Assembly (NCBI RefSeq): GCF_900079775.1
Contig: NZ_LT556034.1
Location: 114,323 to 178,322, forward strand
DNA: 64,000 nucleotides
Direction: 5' to 3'
DNA from: Leyella lascolaii
GTDB lineage: Bacteria; Bacteroidota; Bacteroidia; Bacteroidales; Bacteroidaceae
Position 1 is the stretch's first letter, and every line of letters begins with the position of its first letter. Below, one piece after another: positions 1 through 8,386 of the stretch. A program made the translations under genes and the position numbers. The notes under the pieces are model-generated. The model made no database searches. It was not told the DNA's origin and saw only the letters and a program-made list of their open reading frames with translations.

Positions 1-38
1 CGGTCTGCGGATAATTAAAAAAAGGTTTACTGATATAA

Positions 39-76
39 AGAAAGGCATGTCACTCTTCATGATGACATGCCTTTCT
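39..76 (-). terminator. Stem-loop downstream of ackA
   Basis: A near-perfect inverted repeat (AGAAAGGCATGTCA and its complement, 10-base loop) lies 22 bases past the ackA stop. The run of T after it on the minus strand is short, so termination is likely but not certain. Confidence 0.7.
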
Positions 77-98
77 ACTTTTAATATGTTCTTTTCTC

Positions 99-1295
99 TC
101 ACTTCTGAAGCAACGCCATGGTGTCCTTGGCAATCATAAGCTCCTCGTCGGTAGGTATCACGCATACCGTAACCTTTGAGTCGGGAGCAGATATGACAGC
201 CTCCTTGCCCTGTGTGTTGTTGGCTTCATGGTCTATCTTTATGCCGAGGAACTCAAGTCCTTTGCACGAGTCCTCGCGCACATCGGTCTGGTTCTCGCCA
301 ACACCGGCGGTCCAAACGATGATGTCAACACCACCCATGGCGGCGGCATACGCACCGATGTATTTCTTGATGCGGTAGCAATACATGTCCAGAGCGAGGC
401 GTGCGCGCCTGTTGCCATCGGCTGCCGCCGCCTCAACTTCGCGCATGTCAGACGACACACCGCTTATTCCGAGCACGCCGCTTTGCTTGTTCAGATACTC
501 AGCCATCTCCTGCGGCTGCAGTCCGAGCTTCTCCATGATGTATGTGACAGCCGATGCGTCAATGTCACCGCTGCGGCTTCCCATCATCACTCCGGCAAGG
601 GGAGTGAGTCCCATTGACGTGTCCACGCACTTGCCGAACTTCACTGCGGTGACGCTCGCGCCGTTTCCTATGTGGCAGGTTATGATGCGCTGCGTGCTGA
701 TATCGCGTCCAAGGAACTCGCATACACGCTGTGACACGTAGCGATGGCTCGTTCCGTGGAATCCGTAACGGCGCACATGATACTTCTCATAAAGCTCGTA
801 CGGCACGGCGTAAAGGTATGCGTAATCGGGCATGGTGCTGTGGAAGGCGTTGTCGAACACGCATACCTGCGGAACGTCGGGCATCAGTTTGTCCACCGCA
901 CGAATGCCTTTGAGGTGTCCGGCGTTGTGCACCGGAGCAAGGTCACAGAGGCTTTCGATGCCCCGTTCCACGCTTTCGTCCACGATGACACTCTTCTCAA
1001 ACAAGTCGCCGCCCTGCACAATGCGGTGTCCTACGGCGTCAATCTCGTCGAGACTCTTTATCGCTCCTATCTCCGGATCGGTGAGCAGGCTGAACACGAA
1101 GTTCACTCCCTCCTTATGGTCGGGCATGTCGTGCATTATCTTTTTCTTCTCTCCATCGGGCATCGTCACCTTTACGAATGCCTCATCGAGCCCTATCCGC
1201 TCCGCTCCTCCGGCAGCCATGACCGAGTGGTCGTCCATGTTGTAGAGCTTGTATTTGATGGACGAGCTGCCGCAATTAAGTACTAATATCTTCAT
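99..1295 (-). CDS. ackA: Acetate kinase
   Basis: Converts acetyl phosphate and ADP to acetate and ATP in the cytoplasm, the last step of the Pta-AckA overflow route. The 398-residue protein starts with the phosphate-binding strand LVLNCGSSSIKY (residues 3-14). It also shows GHRIVQGG, the FDNAFHSTMP segment, RYGFHGTSHRYV, HIGNGAS, and the adenine-side motif TAGVGEN near the C-terminus. Length is the family's usual size. The open frame runs 52 codons further upstream, but that stretch is unlike the family and overlaps the pta-ackA hairpin, so the ATG at 1295 is chosen. It lies 100 bases after pta on the same strand, so the two are probably co-transcribed. Confidence 0.97.
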   Translation of the reverse strand: MKILVLNCGSSSIKYKLYNMDDHSVMAAGGAERIGLDEAFVKVTMPDGEKKKIMHDMPDHKEGVNFVFSLLTDPEIGAIKSLDEIDAVGHRIVQGGDLFEKSVIVDESVERGIESLCDLAPVHNAGHLKGIRAVDKLMPDVPQVCVFDNAFHSTMPDYAYLYAVPYELYEKYHVRRYGFHGTSHRYVSQRVCEFLGRDISTQRIITCHIGNGASVTAVKFGKCVDTSMGLTPLAGVMMGSRSGDIDASAVTYIMEKLGLQPQEMAEYLNKQSGVLGISGVSSDMREVEAAAADGNRRARLALDMYCYRIKKYIGAYAAAMGGVDIIVWTAGVGENQTDVREDSCKGLEFLGIKIDHEANNTQGKEAVISAPDSKVTVCVIPTDEELMIAKDTMALLQK

Positions 1296-1326
1296 TTCTG
1301 CTTTTGTTGTAGTTTGAAAAATAAAC

Positions 1327-1389
1327 CATGCCGCCCCGGGAAAGCGCATTCCGCACAGTGTAAGAGTGCTTTTTCCCGACGCGGCATGC
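1327..1389 (-). other. Intergenic stem-loop between pta and ackA
   Basis: Long imperfect inverted repeat: CATGCCGC and its complement at the outside, then CCCGGGAAAGC against a matching GGGAAAAAGC arm. No T-run follows on the minus strand. It is therefore more likely an mRNA processing or stabilising hairpin, or a partial attenuator, than a full terminator. Confidence 0.55.
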
Positions 1390-1395
1390 TGATGT

Positions 1396-2403
1396 CTATT
1401 TGGCGTCTTGCGCCTGACAAGCCGTGATTGCCACCATATAATATATGTCATCGATGGAACATCCGCGGCTGAGGTCGTTCACCGGACGTGCGATACCCTG
1501 AAGAACAGGACCTATCGCCACCGCGTTTCCAAGACGCTGGACAAGCTTATACGATATGTTTCCCACCTCGAGGTTGGGCACAATGAGCACGTTGGCATGT
1601 CCGGCGATGGTGCTTCCCGGCGCCTTTTTCTCTCCCACGCTCGGCACGAGAGCCGCATCCGCCTGCAGCTCTCCGTCAAGATGAAGCTCAGGATCGAGCT
1701 CGTGGGCAAGCCGTGTAGCCTCCACCACCTTGTCAACATTCTCATGCTTGGCGCTCCCTTTGGTCGAGAAGCTCAGCATAGCGACCCTCGGGTCGGTTAT
1801 TCCGGCTATGGTCCGTGCGGTCTGAGCCGTACATACGGCTATCTGAGCGAGCTGTTCGGCAGTCGGAACAGGCGTTACAGCCACGTCGCCCATTACGAAT
1901 ATGCCGTCCTCTCCATAGCGGTGCTCGTGCGTGATTACAAGCATCGCGCCGCTGACACATGTCACTCCGGGCGCGCACTTGATGATCTGCAGAGCCGGAC
2001 GCAGCGTCTCACCCGTCGTGCTGAGTGCTCCGCTCACCTGTCCGTCAGCCTCCTCAAGCTTTATTATCATACATCCCAGGTAAAGAGGATTTCTCACCAG
2101 ACGGCGGGCTTCCTCTATTGTCATGCCCTTGCTCTTACGTATCTCGGCAAGCTTTTCGGCATACATCTCGCTCTTGGGATTGTTCTCGGGGTCGATGATG
2201 GTGGCTTTCTGAATGTTGGAAAGTCCCCACTGCTGTGCAAGACGGCTTATTTCACCGGGGTTTCCTATTAGAATAATGTCGGCTATGTCGTCAGCCAGAA
2301 CTCGGTCGGCGGCTTTAAGGGTACGCTCCTCAGTAGCTTCGGGGAGCACGATGCGCTGTTTGTTGCTCTTGGCATGCGCTACTATTTTCTGTAATAAATC
2401 CAT
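1396..2403 (-). CDS. pta: Phosphate acetyltransferase
   Basis: Interconverts acetyl-CoA and phosphate with acetyl phosphate and CoA. The 335-residue product is the short form, containing only the PTA_PTB catalytic domain (E. coli Pta has a further ~380-residue N-terminal regulatory part). Recognisable segments are IVLPEATEERTLKAA near the N-terminus, DGQVSGALSTTGETLRPALQ in the middle, and the C-terminal part with APGSTIAGHANVLIVPNL and IGPVLQGIARPVNDLSRG. The ATG at 2403 is the only sensible start and lies 40 bases from a TAATTTTG promoter box. First gene of the pta-ackA unit. Confidence 0.97.
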   Translation of the reverse strand: MDLLQKIVAHAKSNKQRIVLPEATEERTLKAADRVLADDIADIILIGNPGEISRLAQQWGLSNIQKATIIDPENNPKSEMYAEKLAEIRKSKGMTIEEARRLVRNPLYLGCMIIKLEEADGQVSGALSTTGETLRPALQIIKCAPGVTCVSGAMLVITHEHRYGEDGIFVMGDVAVTPVPTAEQLAQIAVCTAQTARTIAGITDPRVAMLSFSTKGSAKHENVDKVVEATRLAHELDPELHLDGELQADAALVPSVGEKKAPGSTIAGHANVLIVPNLEVGNISYKLVQRLGNAVAIGPVLQGIARPVNDLSRGCSIDDIYYMVAITACQAQDAK

Positions 2404-2442
2404 GGTTATTCAGATAATATGTATTTTGTAATTTCTATTTTG

Positions 2443-2450
2443 CAAAATTA
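2443..2450 (-). promoter_or_regulatory. Bacteroidetes -7 box for pta-ackA
   Basis: TAATTTTG on the minus strand matches the TAnnTTTG consensus and sits 40 bases before the pta ATG. Confidence 0.6.
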
Positions 2451-2972
2451 AGAAAAATAATCGGAACAGAACGATGTTTTTGCTCTGTTTTTTTCGCACT
2501 TTCAATGATGTGACACGCAAATGGCGTAACACGGACGGCGGAGCGGTGAAAAGGCTGTCCGCAACGCTAAGAATCAGACTGTTACATCATCACACACAGT
2601 GAGCCGCGCCCCCGTTCCGCCACCATCCGCGCACCGCCGACGACCGTCCGCAAGGCGACAAGGACAGCATGCCGCCACGCCATTGACCGCATTGGCGGCA
2701 TACATACGGCACAATACAGCGTATGCGATACCGGCATACACGACGTGAAACGTCACGCCAAGCCGCATTGACCCACATACACCTTATTAATATATACACA
2801 TCTGACGAAGCTCCGCAAACGACCAATGAAGCGACACATACGGAACACAAAATCCGTGTATTCCGCAACAAAATCCCACCGAGTCTTCAACGCTTTTACG
2901 CTTTGTTTATAACGTATGTCATATCAGCCTTAAATAACATGCAAAAAAGAACTTTCTTTCTGATTATTTGTA
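2451..2972. other. Gap with no recognised gene
   Basis: No open frame here resembles a protein family. One stretch near 2546-2566 resembles a single unit of the palindrome array found in other gaps of this window. No flanking modules of that element were seen. Confidence 0.5.
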
Positions 2973-2980
2973 TATTTTTG
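2973..2980 (+). promoter_or_regulatory. -7 box upstream of the small peptide and fimbrillin genes
   Basis: TATTTTTG matches TAnnTTTG. The first gene begins about 155 bases downstream, which would leave a long leader. Confidence 0.5.
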
Positions 2981-3136
2981 CCGTCCGCCGATAGAGAAAC
3001 GGCTGTATGCAATCAGGTGTCTTTCAACACGAAACGCCGCAGCCGGTTTCCTCAGGCGCACAATTCAGGAACACTTAAAGACTATTGTATATACATTGTA
3101 TTTAGGATTACAGATTATCAAACACGTCAGAGAATT

Positions 3137-3343
3137 ATGAAACAAAACAGAAAAAGAGAATACATCTGTCCGCAATGCGCAGTCATACGGGTGGAGGGCG
3201 GCTCGCTGCTGGCAGGAAGTGTCAGGTTCGACGGCACTACAGAGAGCGGAGCCGACAACAGTCCCAAGGAGACAGAATGGGACAACCAGACCGTAGGAGG
3301 AGACGGATACGGCATTGGAGACGACAATTGGGACAACTTCTGA
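3137..3343 (+). CDS. Small protein preceding the fimbrillin-like gene
   Basis: A 68-residue protein starting MKQNRKREYICPQC. The middle reads VEGGSLLAGS, and the C-terminal half is rich in Gly, Asp and Trp (ends GDDNWDNF). I do not recognise a family with a known role. Its shape (basic start, Y-x-x-P motif, L-L-A-G-S, then a polar tail) is like short proteins often seen just upstream of Bacteroidales surface-lipoprotein genes. The longer frame starting at 2723 lacks protein-like composition before this ATG. It lies 87 bases before the fimbrillin-like gene on the same strand and probably shares its transcript. Two Cys (residues 11 and 14) form a CPQC motif. Confidence 0.7.
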   Translation: MKQNRKREYICPQCAVIRVEGGSLLAGSVRFDGTTESGADNSPKETEWDNQTVGGDGYGIGDDNWDNF

Positions 3344-3430
3344 CATCGGTATGCAAGAAGTGGTGAAACCTAATGTAAGAACAGCATCAATCGAACTAAG
3401 GACAAACATTAATTTAAGAAAGCAGACAAA

Positions 3431-4375
3431 ATGATGAGAAAAGCAATCAGAAACATGATAGGAAGAATCCGTTTTCAGCGTGCGGCTGCCATATTACCGG
3501 CACTGCTGCTTGTCATGGCAGGCATGTCGTCGTGCTCGGAAAACGAAGATGTAAACGACGTTCCGGTGCCCACGGCTAAAGGCACGGGCGTGGAGTTCGC
3601 CCTGGGAATGGCAGGATGGAACGAGAGCGGAGCCGCACCGAGGCGCGCTCATGCCGCAGCGGCGCAGGCGAAAGGACCGTCTGACACGGAGACAAGGACA
3701 GCCGAGCTGGCTCCCGGAATATCGGCAAGCGTATGCATGACGCAGGAATACGCCACCGGCAAGGCGCGCGGACCAAGAAGAGCGGCTGCCACGAAGACAC
3801 TAACAGCAGGTACATACACCATCATAGCCTATCAGGGAACGGCTGAACAGCACACTGAGAAGGCGAGGATGACGGCAGACTGGGACGGCACAGCGTTCAC
3901 CCTGCACGGCTCAGGAGGCAAGAAGGCATACATGGAACTCGAACCGGGAGATTACACCTTCGTATGCTTCAACGACCGACTTGAGGAGAAGGACGGTGCG
4001 CTCGTCATAGCCAAGGACGGCACAACGCCCACATCCGACGACTACGCACAGGCTCTCGCCGGAACAGCCGCAGCCACAGTGAGCGACAAGAGTACGAAGG
4101 TGAGCCTCGTGCTGAGCCATCCGTTCGCAAGGGTGACGTTCAGGATAGTGGGCAACGGACTGAATGTCACAGCCAAGGACTATGACTACAGCGACGTGCA
4201 GAACCCCAAAGAGATAAGCTATACCACCAAGATAGGCACCAACGCATACCTGGAGTCAGCCACGGAGACGCTCGACCTGCAGAGGCTCAACCCTGTGAGT
4301 CTCTTGCCCGAAAAAGCCGATGCCTCCGCCCATACCGCCGACGGCGCAAGCGGCAAGCGTCCCCTCTCCTTCTGA
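3431..4375 (+). CDS. Fimbrillin-like lipoprotein, N-terminal part (ends at in-frame TGA)
   Basis: The product resembles Bacteroidales fimbrillins (FimA/Mfa1-like superfamily), surface lipoproteins used in adhesive fimbriae. It has a long signal sequence with a hydrophobic core (residues 18-33) and a lipobox ending MSSC (Cys35), followed by an acidic stretch. Typical fimbrillin segments include TAGTYTIIAYQG, LEPGDYTFVCFND and LVLSHPFARVTFRI. The frame stops at a TGA at 4373-4375. The same frame then stays open, with fimbrillin-like composition, to 5353. I read this as one 640-codon gene broken by a single nonsense codon, or by a sequencing error. As it stands it would give a 314-residue truncated protein. 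Confidence 0.85.
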   Translation: MMRKAIRNMIGRIRFQRAAAILPALLLVMAGMSSCSENEDVNDVPVPTAKGTGVEFALGMAGWNESGAAPRRAHAAAAQAKGPSDTETRTAELAPGISASVCMTQEYATGKARGPRRAAATKTLTAGTYTIIAYQGTAEQHTEKARMTADWDGTAFTLHGSGGKKAYMELEPGDYTFVCFNDRLEEKDGALVIAKDGTTPTSDDYAQALAGTAAATVSDKSTKVSLVLSHPFARVTFRIVGNGLNVTAKDYDYSDVQNPKEISYTTKIGTNAYLESATETLDLQRLNPVSLLPEKADASAHTADGASGKRPLSF

Positions 4376-4489
4376 GCGATAGCCACAGGAGCCACCGCAG
4401 ACGCACCCGCAGCGTGGCTGAAGCAATTCCAATACGCGCAGAGCAACACCCTCTACTTCCCCGCCGGGACAAGTCTGAGAAACTATGAC

Positions 4490-5353
4490 GTGATAGAGGA
4501 CGGAGGCACGGCTACCATGATATACGGCAAGACGGTGAGTCTGGCAGATCTCTTCAGCACCGCCATGCCCGGCGGGACGCTTCAGGCAAACACCTCATAC
4601 ACCGTACTCATATACGTGTCTTACAACTTCAGATACCTCTTCAACGACGGCACCGTGGGCACACTCGCCGACAACTGGCGCACGAAAACGCCCATCGCCA
4701 TTGTCACGAGCATGAAGGAGAAGGCGGCGATGGCGTTGAGAGACGCAGGAAACGCCACGTGGACGACCCGTGCAAAAGGAAAAATAAACAACAGCACATT
4801 CGGATATAACACCACGCCAATGTTCACCGACCCATACGGTTATGAGTATTCGTGGAATCCGGCATACTCATACGACGGTGTGACGGTGAAGGCGACAAGC
4901 GACGAGTTCCCCGCCTTCAAACTGGCGGCGCAATACAATCCCGGTGCGGAACTTACCGCAGAATGGCTCAAGAATCCGTCGGACAATGTGGATGAAAGGG
5001 CTGGCAAGTGGTACATACCGTCATTTGGAGAGATTCGCACGGCATATCAGAGCATAATGCACGGCAACTTCGCGCGCAAGAGCGGAAGCAAAATAGAGAT
5101 AAGAGAGTTCACCCGAAGCGACTTCGATTACTACCTCTTCAGAGGCAATCTGCTCAACATCGGTTTCAGCCAGGCAGGCGGAAAGGCACCGGGCGGAACA
5201 TACTGGAACAGTACGGAAGGCTGGTATTACGATACATCATATTTCGGTGCGATGTCGTTCGACCCTGGAACGCTCACATGCAGCACCCACGCCAGCGTGG
5301 CAGGCGGCAATCTGCAATACAAAAGCGTGCGTCCGTTCATCCACTTCAAATGA
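4490..5353 (+). CDS. Fimbrillin-like protein, C-terminal part with Lcl/DUF1566-like domain
   Basis: Same reading frame as the preceding piece. In-frame protein-like sequence begins directly after the TGA, at 4376, and the first in-frame ATG is at 4490. The first ~110 residues continue the fimbrillin fold (NTSYTVLIYVSYNF). The remainder resembles the lectin-like Lcl/DUF1566 or Fib_succ_major type of domain: KWYIPSFGEIRTAY, then YWNSTEGWYY, ending KSVRPFIHF. Such domains at the end of a fimbrillin suggest a tip adhesin. This piece has no signal peptide of its own, so it is probably not expressed alone unless the stop is read through. It is followed by a strong hairpin at 5451. Confidence 0.75.
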   Translation: MIEDGGTATMIYGKTVSLADLFSTAMPGGTLQANTSYTVLIYVSYNFRYLFNDGTVGTLADNWRTKTPIAIVTSMKEKAAMALRDAGNATWTTRAKGKINNSTFGYNTTPMFTDPYGYEYSWNPAYSYDGVTVKATSDEFPAFKLAAQYNPGAELTAEWLKNPSDNVDERAGKWYIPSFGEIRTAYQSIMHGNFARKSGSKIEIREFTRSDFDYYLFRGNLLNIGFSQAGGKAPGGTYWNSTEGWYYDTSYFGAMSFDPGTLTCSTHASVAGGNLQYKSVRPFIHFK

Positions 5354-5450
5354 CGTGAGACACACTCATATCTGCCGCTCCGGATCATATACGTCACCCG
5401 AACATCCTGCCGGATGCGTATGAGAGAGAGCGGCAAACGCGATAAACGCC

Positions 5451-5499
5451 ACGAGGCGACGCCCGTAGGACACGATGTCCCGACAGGCGTCGCCTCGTC
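5451..5499. terminator. Bidirectional hairpin between the adhesin gene and cdaA
   Basis: ACGAGGCGACGCC pairs perfectly with its complement across a loop that contains a smaller hairpin (GGACA...TGTCC). The two flanking genes converge on it. T-runs are weak on both sides. Confidence 0.65.
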
Positions 5500-5519
5500 A
5501 TATATATCCCGTCGGTGTC

Positions 5520-6296
5520 CTATCCGCTCATCTCGCGCGTGAGCAGGCTCTCGAGTTCCTCCGCCGACAGGCGCAGGCGGAAGTCGCCCTTTATAGCCAC
5601 CGATATGCGCCCCGTCTCCTCCGACACCACCACGGCAATGGCGTCGCTGCTCTGCGATATGCCCAGCGCGGCGCGGTGGCGCAGACCCAGGTCCTTGGGA
5701 ATGTCGTGGCTGTGCGACACGGGCAGTATGCATCCGGCGGCGCGGATGCGTTTTTTAGCTATGATCATGGCTCCGTCGTGCAGCGGCGAGTTCTTGAAGA
5801 AGATGTTCTCTATGAGTCTCTGGTTGATGTTGGCGTCTATCAGGTCGCCCGTCTCCACGATGTCGTCGAGCCTCACCGTGCGCTCTATGACTATGAGCGC
5901 GCCCACCTTACCCCTCGCCATGTCGATGCACGCCATCACGATGGGCATGATGGTCTGCTTGTCAGCCCCGGTCTCCTTCGAGCCGTTGCCCGAGAAGAAG
6001 AACCGCGTCACCATCTGGAAGCGGCGGTGTGTGCCGAGCGTATAGAGAAACTTGCGTATCTCTTCCTGGAAAAGCACGATGAGTCCTATCACACCGACGC
6101 TCACCAGCTTGTCCATAATCGACCCGAGGAGACGCATCTCTATAATCTGGCTCACGAAAAGCCATACTATCACGAAGACGATGATGCCTATGAAGACATT
6201 GAGCGAACGGCTCTCCTTCATGAGGCGGTAAACATAATAGAGCATCATCGCCACAAGGACGATGTCCACCACATCCTTTATTCCGAAATCTATCAT
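5520..6296 (-). CDS. cdaA: Diadenylate cyclase CdaA (c-di-AMP synthase)
   Basis: Membrane-bound enzyme that joins two ATP into cyclic di-AMP. The 258-residue protein has about three transmembrane helices (residues ~9-30, 34-52, 62-78) and a DisA_N catalytic domain. Signature residues are present: DGA at 174-176 in SPLHDGAMII, RHR at 206-208, and SEETG at 225-229. This matches the CdaA class rather than DisA (no HhH/DNA-binding part). It lies 48 bases downstream of folP on the same strand. c-di-AMP usually controls potassium/osmolyte balance and cell-wall homeostasis; no target is visible nearby. Confidence 0.95.
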   Translation of the reverse strand: MIDFGIKDVVDIVLVAMMLYYVYRLMKESRSLNVFIGIIVFVIVWLFVSQIIEMRLLGSIMDKLVSVGVIGLIVLFQEEIRKFLYTLGTHRRFQMVTRFFFSGNGSKETGADKQTIMPIVMACIDMARGKVGALIVIERTVRLDDIVETGDLIDANINQRLIENIFFKNSPLHDGAMIIAKKRIRAAGCILPVSHSHDIPKDLGLRHRAALGISQSSDAIAVVVSEETGRISVAIKGDFRLRLSAEELESLLTREMSG

Positions 6297-6344
6297 TGCT
6301 GTCGGTTCTTTCAGTTATACTTCATTACATGTCCGCACTGCCTG

Positions 6345-7196
6345 TCAGAGGTCAGAAGAGCCGTCCGCACGCATGGCTCCCACTATCCTCACAGCCTCCA
6401 CACACTCCCTCACATCGTGCACGCGCAGTATGGACGCGCCCTTGAGCAGGGCGATGGTGTTGAGCGCGGTGGTGCCGTTGAGCGCGCCGGAGGCATCCGT
6501 ATGGAGCAGTCGCGATATCATGCTCTTGCGCGATATACCCACGAGCAGCGGCAGCTCAAGCTCGTGCAGGCACTCCAAAGAGCCCATTATGCTGTAGTTC
6601 TGCTCAAGCGTCTTGCCGAAGCCGAAGCCCGGGTCGAGTATCACGTCCTTCACGCCAAGGTCGCGCAACTGCTGCACCTCCTCCGCGAAAGCCTTCATCA
6701 TGCTGTACAGGTCGGGCTTTACAGACATCAGTATGTAAGCCACGCCGAGGCGCGCCACAGTCTCAAACATGCTTTCCTCCTCATGTATCGGCGTGTTGAC
6801 AATGCCCGTTATGCCACCCTCCGACACGTCGTTTATGATGTCGGCTCCGAACTCCTCCACGCACATCCGCGCCACCGAGGGACGGTAGGTGTCGACAGAC
6901 AGTACGGCGTCGGGCTGTTCGCGACGCACTATGGCGAGCGCGCGTCGCAGCCGTCCGGTCTCCTCCCGGCAGCTCACCTCAGCCGCCCCCGGACGTGTGG
7001 AGAACGCGCCCACATCAATTATCTCTCCGCCCTGTTCCACTATCTCGTTAGCCCTGTCGGCTATCTCCGCCTCCGTCTGCCGCCGGCTTCCCTCAAAGAA
7101 CGAGTCGGGTGTGGCGTTGAGGATGCCCATCACCTTCGGTTCGGACAAGTCGAGGAGTCTTCCTCCCGCGTTTATTGTGTATGTAAAAGCTTTCAT
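6345..7196 (-). CDS. folP: Dihydropteroate synthase
   Basis: Condenses p-aminobenzoate with dihydropterin pyrophosphate in folate synthesis, and is the sulfonamide target. The 283-residue protein shows the pterin-binding signature MGILNATPDSF (residues 23-33), IDVGAFSTRPGA, the DPGFGFGKT loop and GISRKSMISRLL. The frame extends 65 codons upstream, but that part is the translated repeat DNA of the gap, so the ATG at 7196 is chosen. Co-directional with cdaA and probably in one transcript. Confidence 0.96.
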   Translation of the reverse strand: MKAFTYTINAGGRLLDLSEPKVMGILNATPDSFFEGSRRQTEAEIADRANEIVEQGGEIIDVGAFSTRPGAAEVSCREETGRLRRALAIVRREQPDAVLSVDTYRPSVARMCVEEFGADIINDVSEGGITGIVNTPIHEEESMFETVARLGVAYILMSVKPDLYSMMKAFAEEVQQLRDLGVKDVILDPGFGFGKTLEQNYSIMGSLECLHELELPLLVGISRKSMISRLLHTDASGALNGTTALNTIALLKGASILRVHDVRECVEAVRIVGAMRADGSSDL

Positions 7197-7227
7197 AACT
7201 TCTGTTTTTTCTGATATATAATGCCTG

Positions 7228-7535
7228 TCATATGCAATGACAGTGCAAGGCGAGTGCAGCAACAAGGCGGGAAAACGGAGTTTTACCAGACTTGATACTG
7301 CCGAGCCACAGCCTGTCATATGCAATGATAATGCAAGCGATGGCAATGAGAGATTGCTCTCATATTGCCGAGTGCAGCTTATCATATGCAATGACAGTGC
7401 AAGGCGAGTGCAGCAGCAAGGCGGGAAAACGGAGTTTTACCAGACTTGATACTGCCGAGCCGCAGCCTGTCATATGCAATGATAATGCAAGCGAGGGCAA
7501 TGAGAGCTTGCTCTCATATTGCCGAGTGCAGCTTA
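7228..7535. repeat. Two tandem copies of a 154-bp repeat
   Basis: Copy 1 is 7228-7381 and copy 2 is 7382-7535, nearly identical, followed by the first bases of a third. Each copy begins TCATATGCAATGACAG and ends with a hairpin of GGCAATGAGAGC and GCTCTCATATTGCC. It lies directly upstream of folP. Confidence 0.9.
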
Positions 7536-7689
7536 TCATATACAAAGATAATATAAAATACTTTATCCTACTCCTCCCCTAATGTTATTTTCCCATAAAA
7601 CTCCCGACTCACTCTTTATGCCAGCCATTAATGCGACAAAAACCTTCCGCAGACCCGGCATCGCTACCCCTCTTATGCGAAAAACATAC

Positions 7690-8095
7690 TATTATTCACG
7701 CACTTACATCATGTCCCAACTCGGCGAGAGTGCCGCCGGAATGAAAAAAAACATCGGCGGCTGCAAATACGCGATTTTTCAGCGTTTTGCATAACACTCT
7801 GATATACAGCCATATACACAAGTCCGGCAGTCCGAACGGTTTTTCTGACGATGCGGAAGAGCCTTTTCCGCGCTGCCGGAAAGCCTCTTTCATGGCGCAA
7901 GACATGCTTTTCCACAGTCCGGAACAGCCTCTTCAGGCATGCTGGAGAGCCTTTTTTTCACATTGAGAAAGTGAGAACCGGATGATTATACATATTTTTC
8001 CGACTTTTATTCACGTTTCAGCCACGTCGTCACTCTGTTTCAATAATTCCGTCTGTCAAAATATTTTACTTTCCTATATGCATGCTTGCATAAAA
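7690..8095 (+). repeat. Composite palindrome-array element, copy A
   Basis: Order of parts: a CAACTCGGCGAGAG module (7718-7730), a GCAAATACGCGATTTTTC module (7763-7780), five degenerate palindromes of about 22 bp (7853-7965, first unit GCGGAAGAGCCTTTTCCGC), and an AT-rich module CTGTCAAAATATTTTACT (8053-8070) followed by a TATGCATGC stretch. Five more copies lie at 19640, 28200, 37240, 48110 and 60685. Confidence 0.8.
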
Positions 8096-8097
8096 CA

Positions 8098-8140
8098 AAC
8101 TGCGCCCGGCAATATGAGAGCAAGCTCCCATTGCGCCCAC
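8098..8140 (-). repeat. Inverted stray copy of the 154-bp repeat hairpin
   Basis: CTGCGCCCGGCAATATGAG and following bases are the reverse complement of the hairpin that ends each 154-bp unit at 7228-7535. Confidence 0.65.
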
Positions 8141-8278
8141 CGGCGTTGTTATTTTTCACCCCGAATAACCCCGTGATGCGGAGCGCGTACATCCCCTTGC
8201 GGATGGCGGAAAGCAGCAACGGCATTACAATTTTAATAATATTCGGCTTTGGATATATATTTTTTGAATTATTTTATT

Positions 8279-8286
8279 TATTTTTG
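8279..8286 (+). promoter_or_regulatory. -7 box upstream of the lipoprotein/DUF5723 pair
   Basis: TATTTTTG matches TAnnTTTG about 100 bases before the ATG at 8387. Confidence 0.55.
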
Positions 8287-8386
8287 CACAGCGTTATTAC
8301 ACACACTCCAGTTTATAGGAAATTTGGAATAGCGATACCAATAATTCTCTATAATATTCACATAAATCAAACATCAAAAGTTAACA

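Noticed and set aside
2546..2566. Possible seventh composite element near pta
   Set aside because: Only one array-like unit is seen and neither flanking module is present.
5475..7214. 579-codon open frame opposite cdaA-folP
   Set aside because: It is the antisense of two well-supported genes, His/Arg-rich and without any family resemblance.
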